A DNA stretch of 64,000 nt from Alteromonas portus (GTDB lineage: Bacteria; Pseudomonadota; Gammaproteobacteria; Enterobacterales; Alteromonadaceae), in assembly GCF_005117025.1 (NCBI RefSeq), contig NZ_SWCO01000011.1, forward strand, positions 1-64,000, written 5' to 3'. Positions 23,723 to 33,490 of this stretch are shown here, in pieces. Numbering within the stretch: position 1 is the stretch's first letter; each line of letters opens with the position of its first letter. A model generated the notes under the pieces. That model ran no database searches. It was not told where the DNA came from and saw nothing but the letters and a program-made list of their open reading frames with translations. The position numbers and the translations under genes were made by a program.

Positions 23723-25264
23723 ATGAACAAGATTGTTAAGCGTTTGACCTCGAACGCATTCATTACAGTACTCTCTCTAGCTCTAATTAGCTTATCGCTT
23801 AACGGCTGTGCACAGGAAAGCTTATCTACACATGTATACACAAGTGATACGGATGGCAAAGCGAAGCATCCTACATTGATAGAAAAGCAGTCTACGTTAA
23901 TAGCAAAGCAGACTAGATTAACAGAAAAGCAGCCTGTGCCAGGGGCTAAGCAGTCCGTATCAAGCACCAAACAGATTTCCGTAGGCGCGGAACGCTATTC
24001 GAAATACCTGCACTTGCTAGCAGGTAAACGAGTTAGTTTAGTGGTAAACCAAAGCGCTTTGGTTTCGACTCGCAACACTTCGCCTTCCAGCACGGTTGAG
24101 CTTGAAGAGCGCCAATCAAGCAACAGCTTGGCTACACAACTAAATACGATAAAGACAAGCCAGCGCAATCAGCATTTGCTTGATGCCTTACTACAGCGCA
24201 GCATTAACGTTGTTAGTATTATGTCACCGGAGCACGGATTTAGAGGTGATAAAGGCGCGGGCGAAAAGGTAGATAGCAATATTGATGCTAAAACCGGTTT
24301 ACCTATTCACTCCCTTTACGGCGCAACTAAAAAACCTACCACCGAGATGTTAGAAGGCATCGATGTGATTGTTTTCGACATTCAGGATGTTGGCGTACGC
24401 TTTTACACCTATTTAAGCACCTTGCACTATGTGTTGGAGGCGGCCTTTGCGCGTAATATCGACGTTATCGTGTTAGATAGGCCAAATCCTAACGGCCGCT
24501 ATGTTGACGGGCCGGTACTACAATCTGAATTTTCGTCCTTCATTGGCATGCATCCTATCCCCGTCTTACACGGTATGACCTTAGGCGAGCTTGCTCAAAT
24601 GATTGTAGGAGAAGGTTGGTTAGGTATTGACGCAAGCAGTTATGACAAAGCTAAGCTTACCGTTGTCCCAGTGGGAGATTATAAACGCACTGCGCATTAT
24701 TCGCTGCCCGTGGCACCGAGCCCTAACCTGCCAAACGATTTATCGATACGCCTTTACCCAACGCTGTGCTTTTTTGAGGGCACCGACGTGAGCATAGGTC
24801 GCGGTACTGACTTTCCCTTTCAACTTATTGGCCACCCGTTTGTTGAGTTTGGTAAAACCAAGATACTGGTAAATGCAAATAGTGCAGCGCCCCACCCTAA
24901 ACATGAAAATACTCTGGTTAATGCACACGTATTTAATTACGCGGATTCTATCAACTCGGAAGCATTTAGCCCTAAGCCTGCCATTCAAGAATACACACCT
25001 ATTAATGGTTTACATATCGATACCTTGATAGATGCCTATTCTCGTTTCTCTGAATATAACAAAGGAGTCAACACTAGTGGTGGCTCTGAGGAAACCTTCT
25101 TTACTCGCCCAGATTTCTTCGACAAATTGGCGGGTACTGATGCTCTACGAATTCAAATTCAGGCTGGCAAAACGCCTGCAGAAATTCGCCAAAGTTGGCA
25201 GAAAGATTTAGAGAAATTTAGAGAAAAACGAAAGGCCTATTTGCTTTATGAGGACACGGATTGA
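23723..25264 (+). CDS. namZ: NamZ-type exo-beta-N-acetylmuramidase, lipoprotein
   Basis: The protein has 513 residues. A lipoprotein signal (ISLSLNGC lipobox, Cys29) is followed by a linker with five 7-residue repeats holding KQ, then the DUF1343/NamZ domain: MSPEHGFRGDKGAGEKVD, VIVFDIQDVGVRFYTYLS, VLDRPNPNGRYVDGP. The Bacillus protein releases MurNAc from the non-reducing ends of glycan strands. Lipidation places it at the outer or inner membrane. The murQ-namZ pairing mirrors the Bacillus MurNAc operon. Confidence 0.9.
   Translation: MNKIVKRLTSNAFITVLSLALISLSLNGCAQESLSTHVYTSDTDGKAKHPTLIEKQSTLIAKQTRLTEKQPVPGAKQSVSSTKQISVGAERYSKYLHLLAGKRVSLVVNQSALVSTRNTSPSSTVELEERQSSNSLATQLNTIKTSQRNQHLLDALLQRSINVVSIMSPEHGFRGDKGAGEKVDSNIDAKTGLPIHSLYGATKKPTTEMLEGIDVIVFDIQDVGVRFYTYLSTLHYVLEAAFARNIDVIVLDRPNPNGRYVDGPVLQSEFSSFIGMHPIPVLHGMTLGELAQMIVGEGWLGIDASSYDKAKLTVVPVGDYKRTAHYSLPVAPSPNLPNDLSIRLYPTLCFFEGTDVSIGRGTDFPFQLIGHPFVEFGKTKILVNANSAAPHPKHENTLVNAHVFNYADSINSEAFSPKPAIQEYTPINGLHIDTLIDAYSRFSEYNKGVNTSGGSEETFFTRPDFFDKLAGTDALRIQIQAGKTPAEIRQSWQKDLEKFREKRKAYLLYEDTD
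23867..23971 (+). repeat. Five 21-bp tandem units in the namZ linker
   Basis: Five in-frame units of exactly 21 bp encode heptads of the form Q/H-S/P/T-x-L-x-x-K, for example QSTLIAK and QTRLTEK. The first three are close in DNA sequence; the last two have drifted. They lie between the lipid anchor and the catalytic domain and probably act as a flexible tether. Confidence 0.75.
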
Positions 25265-25423
25265 AGTACAGATAAACACCTTTAGCTTTGAGAATTTGAG
25301 GTGTCTTATTCAGGTAAATGTGGAGAAAGCGTTAGCGATGCTAAACTTTCCGCATAATATGTAAGTGAATACTCACACCCTCGCAAATCCCTATTTAATC
25401 TAAGATAAAAAAGTTAGTAAAAA

Positions 25424-26494
25424 CTAACCTTCTTCATTTTTTGTTTTTACTAAAGTTGCAAGCTGAGCTTCAGCGGTGGCTTTTTGATGTTTAAGCTCAT
25501 CTCTATTTTCACCGTCACTATCTGCAATTTTTGCATCAATATCGGCGATCGTCTGCAACAGCGTTTCTTTACTTTTTTCTTTTTGCTCGGCCTCTTCAGC
25601 CTTGTCAAAAATAACGTCTTCAGGAGATGCTTCTTCTTGTTTAGTGTGTCCAGGCGATTTAGCTATCATTTTCAAACCGTCAGGCTGGGGGCGTTGATTC
25701 ATAAAGCTAGGAGAAACAATTTCAATATCGGCATTATGCAAAGCGTCGAGTACGGCTTTGTGAAGCCGTGAACGCGCACTCAGCAAACTCTTTACTTCGG
25801 TTAGTAGACCTGAAATGCGATAACTTACTGAAAAGTCGCCTAATCCAACCACTTGCACAAATGGCTCTGACAGCTGAGCATTTTCAGCAGCAACAAGTAA
25901 GTGCTTTTCAATAATGCTGTGATGAATATCGTAACCTAAACTGATATCCACACTAACGATTGCGCCAGACGCTCTGGTCACGGAAACGGGTGAATTAACC
26001 ATTAGCGTATTGGCAAAGGCAATCAGCTCTCTGCTTTCGGTTTGAAGTTCAACATCAAGCAAGCCCATTTCGGTAACACGACCGCTATAGCCTTCTACCT
26101 TAATGAAGTCTCCCACTCTAAATGGCCGGTTAACACGAAGTACGATCCCCGCCATCAAATTCCCCACCATTGTGGTAGAAGAAAAGGCAATCACCCCTGA
26201 AATAAGTACGCCAATAAGCGCGATAACTTGGTTTCTAGTGCTTTCACTTACCGGAAGTGTCATCGCTATTACAACCGCCCCAATGATAGTAAGTACCAAC
26301 ATTCCTACTTGGCGAGGTAACTTCTGCTCACTGGTAAGGTGGCTCTGCTTGGCTAGCAGAAGGTAGTGCAGTGCGATGAGCGTGCCTATAACCAATACAA
26401 TAGCGATAAGAAGTGGCACAAATGGAAATAGCAAGTTTAATACTGTATCAACTAATGAGGCTTGCGTAGTGCCTAGTGTGTTTTTTGTATCCAC
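25424..26494 (-). CDS. MscS-family mechanosensitive channel
   Basis: The protein has 356 residues. Three N-terminal membrane helices (about 15-125) include the pore-lining GVLISGVIAFSSTTMVGN. The MscS beta domain follows (RPFRVGDFIKVEGYSGRV). A charged C-terminal coiled-coil extension (about 285-356, rich in Glu and Lys) is not part of the core family and may tether or regulate it. It releases solutes on hypo-osmotic shock. It lies between namZ and nagZ on the opposite strand from namZ. Confidence 0.9.
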   Translation of the reverse strand: MDTKNTLGTTQASLVDTVLNLLFPFVPLLIAIVLVIGTLIALHYLLLAKQSHLTSEQKLPRQVGMLVLTIIGAVVIAMTLPVSESTRNQVIALIGVLISGVIAFSSTTMVGNLMAGIVLRVNRPFRVGDFIKVEGYSGRVTEMGLLDVELQTESRELIAFANTLMVNSPVSVTRASGAIVSVDISLGYDIHHSIIEKHLLVAAENAQLSEPFVQVVGLGDFSVSYRISGLLTEVKSLLSARSRLHKAVLDALHNADIEIVSPSFMNQRPQPDGLKMIAKSPGHTKQEEASPEDVIFDKAEEAEQKEKSKETLLQTIADIDAKIADSDGENRDELKHQKATAEAQLATLVKTKNEEG

Positions 26495-26576
26495 GATGCT
26501 TCCTTTTTATATGGCTTTTAGCTCGCACTTAAATGGGTAAGACCTTTGGCTTTGGTCTTTGCTTTAGTCTGGTAAC

Positions 26577-28550
26577 CTATTTCAACGAAACCGGCGAACG
26601 TCCCTCAGCAACCGTGCTCCCCAGTAACACATCAACCAATGCATTAAGACTATAACTTGTAAGTGGCTGTTCTTCTTTTTCACTTTCTGGCGTGGTAACT
26701 ACAGCATAACTAAATGTAGCAATAGCAACATCAGCTAGCTCTTTAACGCCTTGCGCGTTGTATGGCATACGCATTGGAGCGAAGACCACGGTTTTACCCT
26801 GTGTTTTAGCAGCAACCATTATCTTTTTACTAAATGCCATTACTTCAGTTTCACTTGCGCGTTGCTTTACATGTTCAGGTAAATCGAACCCGCCTAACTC
26901 ATAATTAGCGTGGAGTGGGCTAATATTGCCAACCACCAACACATCTGCTTGTTTTAATAGACTCATTGCTAACTGGGTTTTAGGTAACGCAGTCAACGGT
27001 AAACACGCAAACTCTAAAGGCTTATTACTAACGTTGGAACGAGCGTGTGTAAGCGCCGCTTCAAATGCTAAACATCGTGCCGCGTCAGGCATAAGTGCCA
27101 ACCACCGATTTGAGGTTATAGGCAACTCATCTTTCCCAAAGAGTACAGATACCGACGACTTAGAAAGCGCTTTCTCAATTTGAATTCCACGGTTTTTCAG
27201 ACTGTTAGGGTTATTCATTGAAGCATTTTCTTTCGCCTCATCTAGCCACCATGACGTGGACTTAGAAATAAAGTTTTGCAGAGCAAAGCGTTGTTTTGCC
27301 TTAATAATACGGTTATGTGACGCTTTCAAGAAAGCGCTTTCCTGAATTCGATTTGCCGCGTTATCCAAAAGTAACGCGAACTTTTTTATGTCGCCTTGGT
27401 TTCTTATGGTAAAGGGCATAAGCGCTATGTCAGCGCCTGCACTAAATGCATTTACTAACGCTTCTTCATGGGAGAAAAACTGAGTAATGCCAGCCATGTC
27501 TAACGCGTCGGTAACGATAAGGCCTTGGTATCCTAATTGGTTGCGAAGCAAATTGGTTAGAATCTTCTTCGACAAAGTAGCAGGAACAATTTGCGACTTA
27601 CCATGCTTATCGATAATTGTCGTATCGTCTAAAGACGGGTATTGGATGTGTGCGCTCATTACCATTGCTGGGGGCGTTGCACTATTAATGATATTCGCAA
27701 AAGGAAGAATATCGCCCGCCATAGCCTGCGCTTTGGTATGCATTACTTGCGGTAGGCCGCTGTGGCTATCTACATGGGTATCACCATGGCCTGGAAAATG
27801 TTTGATAGCACTCATTACACCTGTACTTTGCATAGCACTAACGAATGCCTGTCCAAGTGCGGCTACCTGCTCTGGGTTTTCAGAAAAACTGCGTACGTTT
27901 ATAACAGGGTTCTTTGGCTCGCTATTCACATCAACCGATGGCGCAAAATTGGTATTAATTCCAAGCGGTAGAAGCGTATGCCCAATATGCGATGCCACAC
28001 TTTGCGCAAATGCGCTGCCTCGCTGATGAAAAGTGGCGCCAATGGCCATGTTACCCGCAAAGGGCGAGAGCATGTCAGAAGGCAACCTTGCTACTCTGCC
28101 CCCTTCTTGGTCAACAGCAATGAACAAGGGCTGGCGACCTGCTTTTACCATGTGCAGCTGCATGGTGTAATTAAGCGTAATTAACTGCTCGGTATTTTCG
28201 ATGTTCTCTGAAAACAAAATAACACCGCCGATGTTGTGTGTGCTGAGCAGATTTAAAAGCGATGGCGGAATTACGGTCATGGGCGTACGGCAGCGCGAAG
28301 ACGGCGTATTGTCTTCACAGAAATAACGAAAATCCAAAATGATTTTCTGCCCGAGCATGTCTTTTACAGCGCGAATTTTTTCAGCATTAGCACTGGGTTT
28401 AGCATTGTTCGATGCGTTAGCACTTACAGATTGTGCGGTTACGCTTGAAGTAAATAGGGCGGCACTTAAGAAAATGAGTACGCCTGACAAAATATCGCCA
28501 AGGCCCATAACTGAAGCACGTTTTTTACAAATAACTTGCTGGAATAACAA
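26577..28550 (-). CDS. nagZ: Beta-N-acetylhexosaminidase NagZ, exported two-domain form
   Basis: The protein has 657 residues. The GH3 domain (about 55-400) has AVDQEGGRVARL, the His/Asp catalytic loop KHFPGHGDTHVDSH and VTDALDMAGI. A second domain follows to the C-terminus, as in Bacillus NagZ and unlike the 341-residue cytoplasmic Escherichia coli enzyme. A TTG start gives a signal peptide with a KKR n-region and a cut near VTAQS. The ATG 42 bases later would lack the positive n-region. It removes GlcNAc from peptidoglycan fragments. Confidence 0.9.
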   Translation of the reverse strand: MLFQQVICKKRASVMGLGDILSGVLIFLSAALFTSSVTAQSVSANASNNAKPSANAEKIRAVKDMLGQKIILDFRYFCEDNTPSSRCRTPMTVIPPSLLNLLSTHNIGGVILFSENIENTEQLITLNYTMQLHMVKAGRQPLFIAVDQEGGRVARLPSDMLSPFAGNMAIGATFHQRGSAFAQSVASHIGHTLLPLGINTNFAPSVDVNSEPKNPVINVRSFSENPEQVAALGQAFVSAMQSTGVMSAIKHFPGHGDTHVDSHSGLPQVMHTKAQAMAGDILPFANIINSATPPAMVMSAHIQYPSLDDTTIIDKHGKSQIVPATLSKKILTNLLRNQLGYQGLIVTDALDMAGITQFFSHEEALVNAFSAGADIALMPFTIRNQGDIKKFALLLDNAANRIQESAFLKASHNRIIKAKQRFALQNFISKSTSWWLDEAKENASMNNPNSLKNRGIQIEKALSKSSVSVLFGKDELPITSNRWLALMPDAARCLAFEAALTHARSNVSNKPLEFACLPLTALPKTQLAMSLLKQADVLVVGNISPLHANYELGGFDLPEHVKQRASETEVMAFSKKIMVAAKTQGKTVVFAPMRMPYNAQGVKELADVAIATFSYAVVTTPESEKEEQPLTSYSLNALVDVLLGSTVAEGRSPVSLK

Positions 28551-28770
28551 TGTTTATCTAATCCTTGGTAACACGAAGCACAATACGGTACGCTAGCATA
28601 AATGAGAGAAGCATGTTCGCCAACTTTGAACTGCAATCATACATTCTCTTATGCGTTAATTTACGCATTCTGTTACGCAAATAGACATACCTATAGGGCA
28701 GTTAGCGCTGAGTTTACTAACAAAGGTCAACAGGCCCTAGGCACACATAAATTTAAGTTTGGAAAGAAGT

Positions 28771-30147
28771 ATGGATTGGATGTCAGTCATCCCCCCTCTT
28801 GTGGCTATTGCCGTCGTTTTTTGGAAAAAAGAAGTCATACTAGCTCTGGCACTGGCTGTTCTGTGCGCGGAGGCATTAATTCTGGTCAATGCAGATGTCG
28901 CTACAAGCTACATGGCGCCCATTAATGCCATAGAGCGAGTGGTCGATACCGCCGCCAGCCCTGGCAATACAAGGGTACTTATTTTTTCTGTTCTAGTGGG
29001 CGCGTTGCTCGCATTTATACGTGACTCTGGCGGAGTAACAGCTACCGTCAATTTTCTTGTAAACAAAGGGGTGGCGAAAAGTCGCAAGCAAGTGGGCAGC
29101 TTGACCATGTTCACGGGTATCGCTGTATTCATAGAATCAAACTTAAGTGTGCTAACTGCTGGTATTTTCGCCCGAGGCCTGTTTGATCGCTTCGGCATGA
29201 GCCGCGCCCGATTAGCCTATATCATCGACTCCACCAGCGCGCCCGTTTGTATTTTGATTTTATTGAACGGCTGGGGGGCATTTATTCTCAGCCTTCTAGA
29301 TGCATACGAGCTACCTGCTTCGTCGGCCTCAATTTTATGGGGCAGCGTCTTTTTTAACTTTTACGCGATCTTCACCTTACTCATTGTGGCCTATACAATT
29401 TCTGCCGACAAAGTGCACGGCCCCATGGCTGAAGAAGAAAAAGCACTCACGCATGTAGAAGTTAACCAAACTACTGAACCTGCCACCAAGGCTCGTTTCA
29501 TGTTAGTACCGCTAATAATAATGGTGCTAAGCATGATTGGCTTTATGTTCTGGACGGGTAATGGCGTATTGTCTGAAGGCAGCGGCAGCAAGTCTGTACT
29601 TTACGCTACGGCTCTAGCCACTGCCATTGCCTATGGTCTGCTCTTAATCCACAAACGGTTCACCCACAAGGAAGCGGTAGAAATTGGTTTTAAAGGGATG
29701 GGTGAACTACTTCCATTAGTCACCATAGTGCTATTGTCGTTAACCTTAGGTAATAGTCTTAAGGTGCTTGGAACAGGTGTTTTTGTCGCGGGCATAGTGG
29801 GAGAGTATCTTCCTTTAGTGCTCATTGTTCCCATGCTATTTATTGCCGGAGCGATCATGTCGTTTACCACAGGCACGTCATGGGGCACATTCGCCATTCT
29901 TATACCCATCGGTGTACCGCTGATCCAAAGTTTAGGGTTACCTCCTTCACTGGTTATTGGCGCTATTTTGGGTGGCGGTATATTTGGCGATCATTGTTCG
30001 CCTATCTCCGACACAACTGCCGTTTCTTCATTAGCAGCGGGCACTGACGTATTAACCCACGTGAAAACCCAGTTCCCTTACGCATTGTTTGCGGGCGCAC
30101 TTACGCTTATTGCCTATTTTGTAGCAAGCTTGGTCATGCTTGGCTAA
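28771..30147 (+). CDS. NhaC-family Na+/H+ antiporter-like transporter
   Basis: The product has 458 residues and about 11-12 membrane helices. Family marks are FTGIAVFIESNLSVLTAG, IIDSTSAPVC and GGGIFGDHCSPISDTTAVSS. Members exchange Na+ for H+, and some move organic acids or amino acids. It is divergent from nagZ, whose start lies 220 bases away. In this neighbourhood it could supply sodium export or carry a peptidoglycan product; the latter is a guess. GGAAAG precedes the ATG. Confidence 0.88.
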   Translation: MDWMSVIPPLVAIAVVFWKKEVILALALAVLCAEALILVNADVATSYMAPINAIERVVDTAASPGNTRVLIFSVLVGALLAFIRDSGGVTATVNFLVNKGVAKSRKQVGSLTMFTGIAVFIESNLSVLTAGIFARGLFDRFGMSRARLAYIIDSTSAPVCILILLNGWGAFILSLLDAYELPASSASILWGSVFFNFYAIFTLLIVAYTISADKVHGPMAEEEKALTHVEVNQTTEPATKARFMLVPLIIMVLSMIGFMFWTGNGVLSEGSGSKSVLYATALATAIAYGLLLIHKRFTHKEAVEIGFKGMGELLPLVTIVLLSLTLGNSLKVLGTGVFVAGIVGEYLPLVLIVPMLFIAGAIMSFTTGTSWGTFAILIPIGVPLIQSLGLPPSLVIGAILGGGIFGDHCSPISDTTAVSSLAAGTDVLTHVKTQFPYALFAGALTLIAYFVASLVMLG

Positions 30148-30235
30148 ATTCCTGGCTAAACATTTGATTAAAGCTTATTGGTAGCCGGTTGCTAATTGCG
30201 AAGGTTTAGCAACTTTTGTAGCAAGGAGTTTTACA

Positions 30236-31954
30236 ATGAAAAAGCGGATAGCTAATGCCGGAGTTTTCTCGGCGATAGTGGCATTTATTTTAGTGGTGAC
30301 GGCGTGCTCTCATGCGCCAAATACTTCTGTCGATAATGCTACCCACAGTACCGTAGGCCTTAGCCAACAGGCCGTTGCCATGCCTGACAGCTACAGTGCC
30401 GATGCCGCTATGCAGGTACTTCAAGAAGGCGGTAACGCTATTGATGCAGCCATTACAGCACAATTCGTGTTGGCCGTGACACTGCCAGAGGCGGGTAATG
30501 TGGGTGGTGGTGGCTTTATGACAATAAAGTTCGAAGATAACACCGACTTTCTTGATTACAGAGAAATGGCACCTGAAAATGCGCATCGCGATATGTATCT
30601 TGACGAGCAAGGTGACGTAAAACCGTATGAGTCCTTGTTTGGCGCTAAAGCGTCTGGCATTCCCGGTACCGTTGCAGGTATGTGGGCCGCGCACAAAAAA
30701 TACGGCACATTAGACTGGGAACGTCTTCTTGCACCGGCAGTACACTTAGCCGAGCAGGGTTTTGTGGTACATGAAAAATTAGCAAATAACATTGCCCGTT
30801 ATATTTCGCGCACCCAAGAAAAAGGCATTAACAACAACTTCAGTGAGTATTTTGCACAAGCGAAAGCGGGCACTACTTTCAAACAGCCAGAACTGGCGAA
30901 AACGCTTAAAGCTATTCAGCAACAGGGCAAAGACGGCTTTTACAAGGGTGATGTAGCAAAGCACATTGTTGATTTTATGCAGCAAAACGGCGGTCTTATT
31001 ACCTATGAAGACTTACTGGCTTACAAAGCAGTGTGGCGCAAACCTCTTCACCTAAACTGGCAAGGTTATGAGCTGGTGACCGCACCTCCTCCAAGCTCTG
31101 GTGGTGTTGCCGTTGCCCAGTGGATTGGCATGCTAGAGGCCTATGACGCAACGCACGATTTGCCAGCGCAAAACAGCACTGAATACATTCACGTTATGTC
31201 AGAAATTGGTAAGCGCGTGTTTGCCGATCGCGCTGAATACATGGGCGATCCTGATTTTGTTAGTGTTCCGGTAGAAGCGCTCACTGACGCTAACTATATT
31301 ACTCAACGCGCAGCAGATATTCAGCCTACCAGCATTTCTGATACCCCAAGCGTTAAGCCTGGTTTAAAAGAAAGCGAAGATACAACACACTTCTCTATTA
31401 TAGACAGATGGGGTAACGCGGTTGCCAACACAACGACCATCAACCTTACGTTTGGCAGTGGCGTTGTTGTAACCGGCGCAGGCTTTTTATTGAATGATGA
31501 AATGGACGATTTTAGTGCTAAGCCTGGCGTGCCTAACTTCTTTGGCGCAGTGGGTGGTGAGGCAAATGCTATTGAACCTTACAAGCGCATGCTGTCTTCG
31601 ATGACGCCAACGCTTGTCACTAAAGACGACCAAGTGGTGTTGGTAACTGGCTCTCCTGGCGGTACTACCATTATTTCGTCTGTAACTCAGTCGCTATTGA
31701 ATGCCCTGCTTTACGATATGAGCGCTGAAGAAGCCGTGAACTCACCACGTTTTCATCACCAGCTATTGCCAAAAGACACCATTCGTATGCACGACGGGTT
31801 TACAGAGGCAACCGTAAATGAGCTTAAAGCAATGGGCTACACCATTGATAACCGTCGCTTCGGTGATGTACATTTAATTAAGCGCACTAAAGAGGGTGTA
31901 GAAGCCGCATCTGAAAAAAGCGGTCGGGGTAAAAGCCTAGTACAACCATATTAG
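30236..31954 (+). CDS. ggt: Gamma-glutamyltransferase, lipoprotein
   Basis: The protein has 572 residues. A lipoprotein signal (VVTAC, Cys24) precedes a full GGT precursor: GGNAIDAAITAQFVL, GGGGFMTI, and the self-cleavage site before Thr383 in EDTTHFSIID, with GSPGGTTIISSV near the end. It transfers or hydrolyses gamma-glutamyl groups (glutathione and similar) in the periplasm. Most GGTs are soluble periplasmic proteins, so lipidation is notable. AAGGAG precedes the ATG. The last codons start a tandem repeat. Confidence 0.95.
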   Translation: MKKRIANAGVFSAIVAFILVVTACSHAPNTSVDNATHSTVGLSQQAVAMPDSYSADAAMQVLQEGGNAIDAAITAQFVLAVTLPEAGNVGGGGFMTIKFEDNTDFLDYREMAPENAHRDMYLDEQGDVKPYESLFGAKASGIPGTVAGMWAAHKKYGTLDWERLLAPAVHLAEQGFVVHEKLANNIARYISRTQEKGINNNFSEYFAQAKAGTTFKQPELAKTLKAIQQQGKDGFYKGDVAKHIVDFMQQNGGLITYEDLLAYKAVWRKPLHLNWQGYELVTAPPPSSGGVAVAQWIGMLEAYDATHDLPAQNSTEYIHVMSEIGKRVFADRAEYMGDPDFVSVPVEALTDANYITQRAADIQPTSISDTPSVKPGLKESEDTTHFSIIDRWGNAVANTTTINLTFGSGVVVTGAGFLLNDEMDDFSAKPGVPNFFGAVGGEANAIEPYKRMLSSMTPTLVTKDDQVVLVTGSPGGTTIISSVTQSLLNALLYDMSAEEAVNSPRFHHQLLPKDTIRMHDGFTEATVNELKAMGYTIDNRRFGDVHLIKRTKEGVEAASEKSGRGKSLVQPY

Positions 31955-32077
31955 TACAGCCTTATTAGGACAGCCGCCTTAGTACAACCGTATTAGCACA
32001 GGGCTGTTAGCTGAGCTACATTAGCTGAGCACCATTAGTGGAGCTATAGGGGCTCAGCGTTATTAGTTCAGCCTTGA
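31938..32077. repeat. Ten-unit, 14-bp tandem repeat
   Basis: Ten consecutive units of exactly 14 bp with no gaps, consensus TAGTACAGCCNTAT. Examples are TAGTACAGCCTTAT, TAGTACAACCGTAT and TAGCTGAGCACCAT. The first unit is coding (the end of ggt) and the stop TAG is the start of unit two. Because 14 is not a multiple of three, TAG occurs in all frames. Units 7 and 9 can pair as GCTGAGCACC with GGGGCTCAGC. It fills the convergent gap between ggt and the NYN gene. Confidence 0.8.
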
Positions 32078-32096
32078 ACAAAGTACAAGCTGAAAA

Positions 32097-32573
32097 CTAC
32101 AGCAACAGCGTGGCGTCGATAGGCACGTACTTAGACGCCACTTTTTGAATACTTTCAGCCGTTAATGCAGGAACACCGTACACAGTTACGGTTTTCCCTT
32201 TTCCTTTAAGGGCGTTTACAAGAATATCGAAATCGCCGTCGCCCGACACCAGAATAATCTCATCAACATCGTCGGCGTGTTCAAGTGCATCTACTGTTAT
32301 ACCTACATCCCAGTCACCTTTTGCCGAGCCGTCAGCGCGTTGAATGAAAGGCTTTAACTTTACTTCAAACCCAATAGCACGAAGAATATTTTGAAATTCA
32401 CGCTGCTTGCTGTCACCCCTGTCTATAGCGTATGCAAAAGCATGTGCTATATCCAAGTTGTAGGTAAGTTCACGCCAAAACTGGTTGTAATTAAAGTTAC
32501 GTTTGTACGCCTGACGACAGGTGTAATACACGTTTTGTACGTCTACCAGCACTAATGCTTTATTCAAAACCAC
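32097..32573 (-). CDS. NYN/LabA-type PIN-fold protein
   Basis: The protein has 158 residues. A NYN domain with the acidic nuclease marks: ALVLVDVQNVYYT at the start, KGDWDVGITVDALE in the middle and LVSGDGDFDILV. Related proteins are RNA nucleases. The four Asp positions expected of an active site are all present. It ends facing ggt across the 14-bp repeat. Confidence 0.88.
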   Translation of the reverse strand: MVLNKALVLVDVQNVYYTCRQAYKRNFNYNQFWRELTYNLDIAHAFAYAIDRGDSKQREFQNILRAIGFEVKLKPFIQRADGSAKGDWDVGITVDALEHADDVDEIILVSGDGDFDILVNALKGKGKTVTVYGVPALTAESIQKVASKYVPIDATLLL

Positions 32574-32644
32574 CCTCTTCTTCGGTTTACTCGGTTATTG
32601 TTTTCTGATGTTATAGCCTTTTGATAATAAAACCAAAAAACCTA

Positions 32645-33364
32645 ATGATGAAATTTATGCGCAAAGCGCACAACTACCTGGGCTTAATACTGTTCATTCA
32701 AATAGGTCTATGGTTTTTAAGCGGCTTAGTTATGGCCTGGTTGCCCATAGATGAAGTAAGAGGCAATCACTTAAAACATGCCGTCACTACGTCGTGGCAC
32801 GATGTTACGGTTACCCCTTCCGACATTTTGCGCCACCACAGTAGCGCTGCCGTACTTTCACTTACTCATCGTATAAATGAAGTTGGCCAAGCTGATCCAA
32901 ACACGCTTCATGCTATTCCTGTTTATCATGTCGTAGATGACAACATTGCCTATCGCTACAGCGCATTAACAGGTGAAGCTTTGCAAACCATGCAAGAGAG
33001 CGCTATTCGCAAAGCAGCAAAAGGGCAATACGCAGGTACTGGCGATATTGGCAAGACCCAGTTATTGAGCGTGCTACCTCAAGAAGTGCAGAACCTGTCT
33101 GCACCATTATGGCAGGTAAACTTCAATGATGACCTTAATTCGCGGTTTTATATCGACCCAAACACAGGCAGTGTTCTGCGCGTGCGTACCGACACATGGC
33201 GTCTGTTTGATTTTATGTGGATGCTGCACATTATGGATTATAAGGACAGAAGTAACTTTAACACGCCGTGGTTAATTGCTTTTTCGGGCAGCGCCTTTTT
33301 ATTCACTCTTACAGGTGTTGCGCTTTTATATAAGCGCTTCAAACCGAAAAGGAAAAAGCGCTAG
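32645..33364 (+). CDS. PepSY-domain membrane protein
   Basis: From the chosen ATG the product has 239 residues. A membrane helix near the N-terminus (HNYLGLILFIQIGLWFLSG), a periplasmic PepSY-like part with RFYIDPNTGSVLRVRTDTWR, and a C-terminal helix before a basic tail (KRFKPKRKKR). This is the iron-reductase-like PepSY/TM pattern, where such proteins work with TonB receptors or respiratory partners. Several ATGs within 12 codons are possible; no ribosome site decides. Confidence 0.8.
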   Translation: MMKFMRKAHNYLGLILFIQIGLWFLSGLVMAWLPIDEVRGNHLKHAVTTSWHDVTVTPSDILRHHSSAAVLSLTHRINEVGQADPNTLHAIPVYHVVDDNIAYRYSALTGEALQTMQESAIRKAAKGQYAGTGDIGKTQLLSVLPQEVQNLSAPLWQVNFNDDLNSRFYIDPNTGSVLRVRTDTWRLFDFMWMLHIMDYKDRSNFNTPWLIAFSGSAFLFTLTGVALLYKRFKPKRKKR

Positions 33365-33490
33365 CCCAGGTCCTGTAATCTTTAACGTACTAATTTTGGT
33401 CTAGATGGAAGTCCTTAAAGCGGGCAACAGTGCTGCCCACAAAGAGAACTGCGCTACAGGACTCTAGCAAAGAGTAAAAGACCCTAATTA

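Noticed and set aside
27487..28026. A 179-codon frame opposite nagZ
   Set aside because: It is the shadow of a well-supported GH3 gene, with no family features or ribosome site.
30290..30694. A 134-codon frame opposite ggt
   Set aside because: It overlaps conserved GGT residues completely and shows no domain.
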